Positions 23,243 to 30,398 of a DNA stretch of 43,325 nucleotides are shown here, piece after piece. Location: the NCBI RefSeq assembly GCF_902489365.1, contig NZ_CABTZR010000014.1:1-43325 (forward strand), in the 5' to 3' direction. The stretch is from an uncultured Corynebacterium sp. GTDB lineage: Bacteria; Actinomycetota; Actinomycetes; Mycobacteriales; Mycobacteriaceae. Each line of letters opens with the position of its first letter. Within the stretch, counting starts at the first letter, position 1. A program made the translations under genes and the position numbers. The notes under the pieces are model-generated. The model was not told the DNA's origin and made no database searches. It was given only the letters and a program-made list of their open reading frames with translations.

Positions 23243-24602
23243 AAAGGAGCATTCTGAGAAGCAGTGGGCCTCCTGGCTCATTATCATTGTTGCGCTCCTT
23301 GCCGTCATTGGGCTGGCAGTGTTTAACTCCACCACAGGTAAGCAGGGCCCAGCTACGGTAGCTTCCACCGACGCCGTAACCGTTGATGTGTCCGTTGAAG
23401 GCATGGCTTTTGTTCCGTCCTCCATTGATGTTGCAGCGGGCAGCCATCTCGTAGTGAACTTCCACAACACCGGTGACCAGGTCCATGACCTGAAAATCGG
23501 ACGCGAGGAGACGGGCCGGGTAGAACCGGGCGAGACAGTGCAGCTCGACGCCGGAGTCATTGAGGAGTCCATGGAAGGCTATTGCACCATCGCAGGACAC
23601 AAGATGCAGGGCATGACGTTTATGGTCAACGTCAACGGGTCATCCTCCGGGGAACATGACCACGCGGGGGCGTCGGCAAGCACGGGCTCTGCTGGTGCCC
23701 CGGCGACGGTGCCTTCAGCAGCCGAGCGCATGGAAGCCCGTGAGGGATTTGACGCCGTCGATGCCTCCCTTGCCCCTGCGGAAGGTGACCTTCACGAGGA
23801 AACGTGGGTGATGACTGAGGAAGAAGTCGAGGTTGCCCCAGGAGTGCGCCAAACGCGGTGGCTCTTCAACGGGCAGGCGCCCGGCCCAACCCTGCGCGGC
23901 AAAGTAGGGGATAGATTCCGCATCACCATCAGGAATGAGGGATCGATGGGACACTCGGTGGATTTTCATGCCGGTGAAGTCAACCCGGATAAGAACATGA
24001 AGACGATCCAGCCGGGCGAGTCGCTGACCTATGAATTCGTGGCCCACAGGGCGGGCATCTGGATGTATCACTGCTCGACCATGCCGATGAGCTTGCACAT
24101 TGCCAACGGCATGGCAGGAGCAGTCATTATCGATCCGCGTGGTGAGGATGCACTGGGGGACGTTGACGCGGAGTACGTCATGACGGCAAGCGAGGTCTTC
24201 CTAGCCTCTGCGGGTAAGGAAGCTGAGGGCGCTAACGCGCAGCGCGTCAGCGACGGCGACTATGACCTCACCGCCTTCAACTACTATCCCAACCAATATG
24301 ACGAGGGCCTAGCCCCGCTGCGCGCCAAGGTGGGCGATACCGTGCGTATCTGGCTGGTTAACCTCGGCCCAGATCTGCCGTTGAGCTTCCACGTCGTGGG
24401 CGAACAATTCGACACCGTGTACAAGGAAGGCACCTACCTGATTAAGGGCGCGAAGGATTCCGGCTCCCAAGCACTCGACCTCTTGCCCGCCCAGGGCGGA
24501 TTCGTGGAGATGACCTTCAACGAGCCGGGGACCTACTCCTTTGTCAACCACCTCATGACGAATGCGGAGAAGGGCCAGCACGGTCAGATCATCGTTGAGT
24601 AG
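23223..24602 (+). CDS. nirK: copper-containing nitrite reductase with N-terminal cupredoxin and membrane anchor
   Basis: Protein of 459 residues; reduces nitrite to nitric oxide outside the membrane. Residues 15-36 form a membrane anchor. Residues 50-137 form an extra cupredoxin with likely type 1 copper ligands H88, C121, H126 and M131 (CTIAGHKMQGM). Residues 190-459 are a two-domain NirK: H244 (type 1), D247 (catalytic), H249 (type 2) in GHSVDFHA; H283 (type 2) and C284 (type 1) in YHC; H292 and M297 (type 1); H390 (catalytic) in SFHVVG; H443 (type 2) in VNHLM. All copper ligands are present, so the enzyme should be active. AAGGAGAAG precedes ATG 23223. The extra cupredoxin probably relays electrons internally. 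Its 3' end overlaps convergent mobA by 14 bases. Confidence 0.9.
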   Translation: MSSVPVKKEHSEKQWASWLIIIVALLAVIGLAVFNSTTGKQGPATVASTDAVTVDVSVEGMAFVPSSIDVAAGSHLVVNFHNTGDQVHDLKIGREETGRVEPGETVQLDAGVIEESMEGYCTIAGHKMQGMTFMVNVNGSSSGEHDHAGASASTGSAGAPATVPSAAERMEAREGFDAVDASLAPAEGDLHEETWVMTEEEVEVAPGVRQTRWLFNGQAPGPTLRGKVGDRFRITIRNEGSMGHSVDFHAGEVNPDKNMKTIQPGESLTYEFVAHRAGIWMYHCSTMPMSLHIANGMAGAVIIDPRGEDALGDVDAEYVMTASEVFLASAGKEAEGANAQRVSDGDYDLTAFNYYPNQYDEGLAPLRAKVGDTVRIWLVNLGPDLPLSFHVVGEQFDTVYKEGTYLIKGAKDSGSQALDLLPAQGGFVEMTFNEPGTYSFVNHLMTNAEKGQHGQIIVE

Positions 24603-25146
24603 CTCGCCGCTCGCGTAGCTCGTCCAGGGTATCGATATCGCGCACTGCGGCGGAGCCTTCGACCTCGGTGATCTTCTTCGCGAGTCCCAATAAGCGCATG
24701 ACTGACTGATTGCGGGGATTGCCGAGCTCATTCAGAGCGCGGGCGAGGGACTCGGTGCGCCACAGCGCGCACAGCGGTTGGAGGTGCCCATCGAGTGTGG
24801 CCACCGCGACATCAGCGCCGGTGCTTGCCAAAGCCACCTCGAGAGCGGGGAGCATCTGTGGGGAATCCGGGGCGTCGACGGCAAAGATGGCGGTCGTGGA
24901 CTCTGCGGCACCAACCAGCGCGGCGTGGCCCGCGGCGATTCCCGCGGCTGGCCCGCCGAAGAGGGGCTTTTCACATACTTGGGGCATGCCTAAGTGGTAG
25001 GGCGAGACAACCGTCACCGGCGCATCATAGGGCAGTTGGCGCAGGAGACGGTCGATGAGGCGCTCACCGGCGAGAGTGATACTTGCCTTGTCCACGCCTC
25101 TCATGCGTGTGCCGCGTCCGCCCGCCACAACAATGACACCTGGCAT
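24589..25146 (-). CDS. mobA: molybdenum cofactor guanylyltransferase
   Basis: Protein of 185 residues. Attaches GMP to molybdopterin to give the guanine dinucleotide cofactor used by DMSO-reductase-type enzymes such as respiratory nitrate reductase. N-terminal nucleotide motif VVAGGRGTRMRGVDKA (6-21), GPAAGIAAGHAAL and VDAPDSPQM (metal-binding Asp, MobA pattern), QPLCALW. Slightly short for the family (about 190). Last gene of moaC-mobA; 6 bases separate it from moaC, with GGAAGGATAG as ribosome site. The MGD-type cofactor implies a nitrate reductase or similar enzyme elsewhere in the genome. Confidence 0.9.
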   Translation of the reverse strand: MPGVIVVAGGRGTRMRGVDKASITLAGERLIDRLLRQLPYDAPVTVVSPYHLGMPQVCEKPLFGGPAAGIAAGHAALVGAAESTTAIFAVDAPDSPQMLPALEVALASTGADVAVATLDGHLQPLCALWRTESLARALNELGNPRNQSVMRLLGLAKKITEVEGSAAVRDIDTLDELRERRATQR

Positions 25147-25152
25147 TGTTTT

Positions 25153-25638
25153 CTATCCTTCCGCGCCGGGCAGCTCGCGGGACCAATCACCAGAGCGGCC
25201 GCCGGACTTCGCGGTGATGCCGCAGTGCCGGATATAAGCGGAGCGGTCCACACCTTTGACCATATCGATGAGCGCTAGGGCCGCGACGTTTACCGCGGTC
25301 AGCGCCTCCATTTCCACGCCGGTGCGGTCGGCGGTGCGCACGGTGGCCTCGATAAAAACGTGATCTTCGCGCAGCTCGATGTCGACCGCGCACCCGTGCA
25401 CACCAATGGTGTGGGCCAGAGGCAAGAGATCCGGGACCTTCTTCGCCGCCGCAATACCGGCCACTCGGGCAACCGCAAGCACGTCGCCCTTCGGCACGGC
25501 TCCCTCCCGCAGTGCGGTGAGGACCTCCGGCGAGCATGCCACCTCGCCTTGGGCGGTGGCGGTGCGCACGGTGGGCTGTTTTTCGGTGACGTCCACCATG
25601 TAGGCGGAGCCGGCCTCATTAAGATGAGTGAACTTCAT
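25153..25638 (-). CDS. moaC: cyclic pyranopterin monophosphate synthase
   Basis: Protein of 161 residues. Converts the MoaA product into cyclic pyranopterin monophosphate, the first stable molybdopterin intermediate. Family stretches HLNEAGSAYMVDVTEKQPTV, KGDVLAVARVAGIAAAKK, DLLPLAHT, GVEMEALTAVNVAALALIDM and the lysine-rich AKSGGRSGDW near the end align along the whole length with E. coli MoaC. ATG 25638 is preceded by GGAGGAAAGGA. Upstream TAGGCT suggests its own promoter. Followed by mobA. Confidence 0.95.
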   Translation of the reverse strand: MKFTHLNEAGSAYMVDVTEKQPTVRTATAQGEVACSPEVLTALREGAVPKGDVLAVARVAGIAAAKKVPDLLPLAHTIGVHGCAVDIELREDHVFIEATVRTADRTGVEMEALTAVNVAALALIDMVKGVDRSAYIRHCGITAKSGGRSGDWSRELPGAEG

Positions 25639-25670
25639 TGTTGCAGCGGGTCCTTTCCTCCGGTGGACCT

Positions 25671-25676
25671 AGCCTA
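25671..25676 (-). promoter_or_regulatory. candidate -10 box (TAGGCT) of moaC-mobA
   Basis: TAGGCT on the minus strand about 33 bases before moaC, ahead of the ribosome site, in the 123-base gap between moeA and moaC. Confidence 0.45.
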
Positions 25677-25761
25677 GCTGACGAAGAGTGGGCCGATCCG
25701 CGTTTCTGAGGCGCGATCTTTGGCAGCAACGGAGGGGGGCTGTAGAGGGGAGACCGTGAAG

Positions 25762-26979
25762 CTAGTAGGGGTAGACGGTAAGTTGCTCCCCTGCGGTGAC
25801 GGGGCGCGTCAGCAGCGCGAAACCTTGCGTGCCCGGCAGTGCTGCAACGTGGTGGCTGCGCATGCGTGGACCAGGCGGCGGAGAGGCAGTAATGCTTCCC
25901 TCCAGAGCAATTGAGCACGGCTGAATCAGCGGGCGGTGCGGATGCGGGAAGTCGGCCCGGGCGACAGCCGTCAGATGCGGCCGGTCTAAAACTCCGGTGG
26001 GGCGGGGAAGGCCGCGCAAGGAACGCAGAAGCGGGGTGAGGTAGAGATGCGCGGAGACGAACGCCGCCACCGGGTTGCCCGGCAAACACACCACGGGAAC
26101 GCCGTTCCACAGCGCGTGGCCCTGCGGCGCGCCGGGGCGTTGGTTGACGTGCCCGAACCAATAAGAGCCGCGCTCCACGGCATCCTCAATGACAGCGCGA
26201 ACCACGTCAAAGGCTCCTGCAGATACCCCGCCGGTGGTGACGATGAGATCGGAGTCAGCGGCAGCCGCGTCGAAGCGGCGGCGCAGCTCAGCGGGAGAAT
26301 CTCCGCATACCGCGCGAGTGATGTCAACAGGCCCGGTTGCACTCATGAGTGCGTCGAGCATCGGACCATTGGAATCCGGGAGTTGGCCGTTGAGCAGCTC
26401 CTCGCCCGTGGCGATAATGCTCACTCGCGGGATGCGGTGGACCACGGCGGTGCTGACCCCGGCAGAGATGGCGGCGGCGATGAGGGAGGCGTCGACCAGC
26501 GTGGCGGCACCGGCTAGTTGGTGGCCAGCTTCGATGTGGGAACCGCGCCGCCGGATGTGGTTGCGCTCTGGCAAACGGCGCACCGTGACGGTCTCGGGCA
26601 GTGGCCCCGGGCCTGGTGGAATATCGGTGTCCTCCACGGGGATGACCAGACCATCAAAGCCCGCGGGTACTGCACCACCGGTCATGATGCGCAGCGCAGT
26701 GCCGGGCTGCGGGGCCTGGGCAGGCGCGCCGGCAGGCACATCACCCACGACGGGCAGAGTGAAAGGAACGGTGAGGCTGTCGGGAGAGCCGGGCTCCGAA
26801 ATGAGGAAACCATCCATCGCGGAATTATCTTGCGCTGGCAGGGGCAGGCGGGCGACGAGGGGCTCAGCCAATACGTGACCCTGCGAGAGTGGGACATGCT
26901 CCGCAGGCAGGGCGCGGACGAGCGCGTGGAGGCGGTCGAAATACTCCTCGATACTTAAGTCAGTCCCAGTGCTTGTCAT
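25762..26979 (-). CDS. moeA: molybdopterin molybdenumtransferase
   Basis: Protein of 405 residues. Inserts molybdate into adenylated molybdopterin. MoeA N-terminal region (SIEEYFDRLHALVRALP, QDNSAMDGFLI), GTALRIMTGGAVPAGFDGLVIPVED, MoCF domain with TGGVSAGAFDVVRAV, and C-terminal beta-barrel domain. The ORF is open to 27114, but ATG 26979 is preferred: it lies 10 bases after the moaA stop, has GGGTG ahead of it and starts with the family's first helix. Second gene of moaA-moeA. Confidence 0.94.
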   Translation of the reverse strand: MTSTGTDLSIEEYFDRLHALVRALPAEHVPLSQGHVLAEPLVARLPLPAQDNSAMDGFLISEPGSPDSLTVPFTLPVVGDVPAGAPAQAPQPGTALRIMTGGAVPAGFDGLVIPVEDTDIPPGPGPLPETVTVRRLPERNHIRRRGSHIEAGHQLAGAATLVDASLIAAAISAGVSTAVVHRIPRVSIIATGEELLNGQLPDSNGPMLDALMSATGPVDITRAVCGDSPAELRRRFDAAAADSDLIVTTGGVSAGAFDVVRAVIEDAVERGSYWFGHVNQRPGAPQGHALWNGVPVVCLPGNPVAAFVSAHLYLTPLLRSLRGLPRPTGVLDRPHLTAVARADFPHPHRPLIQPCSIALEGSITASPPPGPRMRSHHVAALPGTQGFALLTRPVTAGEQLTVYPY

Positions 26980-26989
26980 TGCACCCAAT

Positions 26990-28129
26990 CTAGCCGCCGA
27001 TGGCGGACATCGGGCGATCTGGTTGAAGGAAGCCTTCATCATCCACCCCATGGCCCGGTAATTTCCTCCACATTTCACCCGCCCACGCGGTGGCGAGCTC
27101 CGCATCGCTGGCACCGGCCCGCATGAGGTCGCGCAAGGAGGTTTCCGAATTGCCGAAGAGGCAATTGCGCACCGCGCCGTCTGCGGTCAGGCGCGTGCGG
27201 TCGCAATCCCCGCAGAAGGGCCGCGTCACGGAGGCGATCACCCCGATGTGTCCTGTGGGGAGGGAGCCATCGCGCGAGACCGCGGACCACAGTGCAGCCG
27301 GCGCGGAGCCGCGGGGTTTCTTAGCCGGGGTGAGCTCGAAGTCTTCGGCCAAGCGCGTCACAATATCCTCGGCGGTCACCATGCGAGAGCGCTCCCACTC
27401 CTCCCGTGGGCCTAGAGGCATCTGCTCAATGAAGCGCAGCTGCGCGCCGCGTTCGAGGCAAAAGCGCGACAAAGGAAGGATCGCAGATTCGTTGACGCCT
27501 GGCATGATGACGGCGTTAATCTTGACCGGATCCATGTCGGCGGCCAGCGCGGCGTCGATGGATGTGAGCACATCCGCTAGGCGGTCGCGCCGGGTGAGCC
27601 GGGCATAGAGTTCTGGATCGAGGGTGTCCAGGGAGATATTGACGCGGTCCAGCCCGGCGCGCTTTAGCCCCGGCAGGCGTTTATCCAAGCCCAGCCCGTT
27701 GGTGGTGAGAGCAACAGTAGGAGAGCGGCCCTCATCGGTAGTGAGCGCTTTTGTGGCGGCGATGATTTTCTCTAAGGAACCGCGAAGAAGAGGTTCCCCA
27801 CCGGTGAAGCGCACCTGCTGGATGCCGAGCTTTTCTACCGCGAGGCGGATCAGCCGGATGGTTTCCTCATCGCTGAGCGTGTGTTCGGTGGTCAGCCACT
27901 CATAACCTTCGGCGGGCATGCAGTAGGTGCAGCGCAGGTTGCAGCGATCCGTCAGGGAGACGCGTAGGTCGCGGGCCTGGCGGCCGTAGCGATCCACGAG
28001 TGCGCGGCGGCCGTCTGGCCCTGCCCCTGGCAGGTCCGTGGGCGGCATCCCCGCGTCCCGTACTCGCGGCAATGGCAGTGCCAACGGGGCGGGGGCGGGT
28101 GGCGAAGGTTGGGATCGTTGGGCGGACAT
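26990..28129 (-). CDS. moaA: GTP 3',8-cyclase (radical SAM)
   Basis: Protein of 379 residues. Radical SAM enzyme that rearranges GTP for molybdopterin synthesis. First iron-sulfur cluster Cys63, Cys67, Cys70 (DRCNLRCTYC); second, substrate-binding cluster Cys306, Cys309, Cys323 (CGDCDRTRL...NC); SAM motif FTGGEPLLR; C-terminal GG, conserved and needed in MoaA. The ORF runs up to 28267 but ATG 28129 is preferred since TAGACT lies 8 bases before it (leaderless) and the length fits (about 377). The N-terminal 40 residues are Pro-rich. Confidence 0.95.
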   Translation of the reverse strand: MSAQRSQPSPPAPAPLALPLPRVRDAGMPPTDLPGAGPDGRRALVDRYGRQARDLRVSLTDRCNLRCTYCMPAEGYEWLTTEHTLSDEETIRLIRLAVEKLGIQQVRFTGGEPLLRGSLEKIIAATKALTTDEGRSPTVALTTNGLGLDKRLPGLKRAGLDRVNISLDTLDPELYARLTRRDRLADVLTSIDAALAADMDPVKINAVIMPGVNESAILPLSRFCLERGAQLRFIEQMPLGPREEWERSRMVTAEDIVTRLAEDFELTPAKKPRGSAPAALWSAVSRDGSLPTGHIGVIASVTRPFCGDCDRTRLTADGAVRNCLFGNSETSLRDLMRAGASDAELATAWAGEMWRKLPGHGVDDEGFLQPDRPMSAIGG

Positions 28130-28137
28130 TGCTGGCA

Positions 28138-28143
28138 AGTCTA
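28138..28143 (-). promoter_or_regulatory. -10 box (TAGACT) of moaA-moeA, leaderless start
   Basis: TAGACT on the minus strand ends 8 bases before ATG 28129; no ribosome site lies between. Same sequence and spacing as at argS. Confidence 0.5.
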
Positions 28144-28178
28144 GATCGAAGCTAGCCGAATGAATAGGCGGGGTGAGG

Positions 28179-29933
28179 CTAGTCCTCCCCGTCAACCTCT
28201 TCAGCGTCGAGGCGCTGCGCCTCACCCGGGCCCTTGAGGCGGATGATGTTGTACTCGCCCTCCGCAAGGTGGGCGCGCAGGTCCTTCTTATCGAATTTGC
28301 CCACCGAGGTCTTATCGATGGACTTCACGAAGGTCCAGTACTCCGGCAGCATCCAAGAGGGCAGCTCGGAGCGCATCCCGTCACGCAGGCGCTCGGCGGT
28401 CTCAATCGTGGGGCTGATATCCGCGGCAAGGACGGTCACAGCTAGTGGGCGCTCCACCCACTGCTTGTCGGGGTAGCCAATGACGGCGCATTCGAGCACC
28501 ACCGGGTTGGCCATGATGAGGTTCTCCAACTGCACGGAGTAAATCCACTCACCACCGGAGCGAATAACATCGCGCGCACGATCCTCCACGGTAAGGAAGC
28601 CATCCTCGGTGACGAAGCCGACGTCGCCGGTGCGCAGCCAGCCGTCCGCCGTGAACTTCGAGGCCGCGTCCTCGACGTCTTTTCCACGGAATTCGTGGGC
28701 AGCACCGCCGTCCTCCGAGGTGGGTGAGTGGTAGTAGGAGCCGGTGACCAAGTTGCCGCGGACCTGAATCTCGCCCGCATTGCGGTCGGTGGTGTTGACC
28801 ACGTGGCCGTCATTGACCACGCGGTATTCCAGGGCGGCAGGGAAGCGCCCTTGGGAGATGCGGTAGGCCCAGCGAGCTTCACCCGAGGCGCCTGAGGGCG
28901 GGCGCGCCACGGTGCCCACCGTGGTGGTTTCCGCCATGCCCCACACGTGGACCACGTCCACGCCGTAGCGCTCTTCCCAGCTCTTGATGAGCTGCGGTGG
29001 CACAGGGGAGCCGCCAGCGAAGATCTCCGTCAGTGTCATGCGCTCCGGCGGGTTCTTGAGGTAGTGCACGAAGAGCTGAATCCAAATGGTGGGCACACCG
29101 TGCGCCACGCGCGGGGAGGTGGCGGCGATGATGTTGGCCAGGGTGGCGGGGGAGACGTCGGCGTCGGGAAGCACCAGCGGCGTGCCCGTCATCCAGGCCG
29201 CAAAAGGAACTCCCCAGCTCAGCACGTGATAGATGGGGATGCAGCACAAGAAGGTCTCGCCATGGGTCACGCACAGGGAGTCGGAGGAGCGCAATTGCAT
29301 CCCCTCCAAAAACAGGGCGCGGTGCGAGTAGAGCACACCTTTCGGCGCGCCGGTGGTGCCAGTGGAGTAGCACAAGGCGGCAGCGGTGTGCTCATCCAAC
29401 ACCGGCCAGTTGTACACGGTGGAGCGCCCATCAAGAAGCTGTTCGTAGCTATAAACCTCAACGTTGCCCGGCAGTGCAATGCTGGGCTTGTCGACGCCCG
29501 TGAAGACCACCGCGCGCACGCACTCCACGCCGTCCAGTACGCGGGCGAGCTGCTCCGCTAACCGGGCATCTGCGACGATGACGCGAACCTCGGCGTGGTT
29601 GATGATGTGCCGGATCTGATCATTCATGAGCTGCTTGTTGAGCGGCGTGAACACCGCCCCCTTACAGGCGGTGCCAAAAAGTACTTCGAGGTGTTCGGCG
29701 CAATTCCACATCAGTGAGCCCACGCGCTCGTCACCGGTGATGCCGAGCGTGTCATGCAGGGCGTGGGCGAAGGCGGCGGCGCGGGCGCCGACATCAGCAA
29801 AGGTGGTTTCCTCGCGTTCGTTGCCGGGGTTGGCGCTGTGCCAGGTGATGACCTGGGTTTGGCCGTGGACGGAGGAACCGTACTCCAGGATGCGGGTGAG
29901 GGACAGCGGGATATCCTGCATTGTGGAGAGCAT
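28179..29933 (-). CDS. acyl-CoA ligase (FadD-like AMP-forming)
   Basis: Protein of 584 residues of the ANL family; activates a fatty acid to acyl-AMP and then acyl-CoA. AMP-binding loop YSTGTTGAPKG (189-199), WGMAETTTVG, the hinge motif GWLRTGDVGFVTEDG, DRARDVIRSGGEWI and the C-terminal catalytic lysine in SVGKFDKKDLRA. Similar to medium/long-chain ligases of actinobacteria; the acid is not predictable. ATG 29933 is chosen over the 30065 ORF limit since TAAAGT lies 7 bases ahead. A ligase gene also lies between moaA and rho in C. glutamicum, from memory, so position is ancestral. moaA starts 49 bases after its stop. Confidence 0.9.
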   Translation of the reverse strand: MLSTMQDIPLSLTRILEYGSSVHGQTQVITWHSANPGNEREETTFADVGARAAAFAHALHDTLGITGDERVGSLMWNCAEHLEVLFGTACKGAVFTPLNKQLMNDQIRHIINHAEVRVIVADARLAEQLARVLDGVECVRAVVFTGVDKPSIALPGNVEVYSYEQLLDGRSTVYNWPVLDEHTAAALCYSTGTTGAPKGVLYSHRALFLEGMQLRSSDSLCVTHGETFLCCIPIYHVLSWGVPFAAWMTGTPLVLPDADVSPATLANIIAATSPRVAHGVPTIWIQLFVHYLKNPPERMTLTEIFAGGSPVPPQLIKSWEERYGVDVVHVWGMAETTTVGTVARPPSGASGEARWAYRISQGRFPAALEYRVVNDGHVVNTTDRNAGEIQVRGNLVTGSYYHSPTSEDGGAAHEFRGKDVEDAASKFTADGWLRTGDVGFVTEDGFLTVEDRARDVIRSGGEWIYSVQLENLIMANPVVLECAVIGYPDKQWVERPLAVTVLAADISPTIETAERLRDGMRSELPSWMLPEYWTFVKSIDKTSVGKFDKKDLRAHLAEGEYNIIRLKGPGEAQRLDAEEVDGED

Positions 29934-29940
29934 GCGCACT

Positions 29941-29946
29941 ACTTTA
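29941..29946 (-). promoter_or_regulatory. -10 box (TAAAGT) of the acyl-CoA ligase gene, leaderless start
   Basis: TAAAGT on the minus strand ends 7 bases before ATG 29933; no ribosome site lies between. Confidence 0.45.
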
Positions 29947-30398
29947 GCCGTGTCAGTGTGAGCGCGGGGGAAGGATGCGGTATAGTTATCCGCGACTGGC
30001 GGGGAAGGCTTTCCCCGCACCTCCGAGCTCCCTCCACGGCGCACACACCTGCGGTGAAAACTCATGGCAGTCCAACGGTGCGCGCGGCGGTGAGAGGGGA
30101 GAGATACGCTCGCAGTCGCCTTCTTAAAATATCTCCCCGCGCTTGACCCGCGGCCGATTCCTTGAGGGCTTTCAAGAGTTCAACAAGGAGTCCTTCACGT
30201 TCCGTACCGCAGGGCCGGAGAGGGGGGAGAGCCAAGACAACCACCGCCCACGGGGATCGCGGTTGCGTGAACTCGCTGGTGGCGGAGGACCATCTCAATT
30301 ACACACTGGCTTCCAACGCCCGCTTGGAACAGCACCACGCACAGTGCGGGTGCGGCAGATAAGACGGCGCGCGTTGGTGAAGCGACGAAAGGATATCC
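29947..30398 (+). promoter_or_regulatory. promoter and long leader of rho
   Basis: About 450 bases without a convincing gene. Two plus-strand -10 candidates: TATAGT (29981-29986, inside the palindrome GCGG-N9-CCGC) and TAAAAT (30125-30130). Either gives an untranslated leader of more than 250 bases before the rho GTG at 30399 (AAAGGAT ribosome site). Long leaders are typical where Rho limits its own synthesis by early termination; that is inferred here. No protein of known type is encoded. Confidence 0.5.

Noticed and set aside
28130..28178. Moco riboswitch upstream of moaA
   Set aside because: The gap is only 49 bases and the gene seems leaderless; no room for the aptamer.
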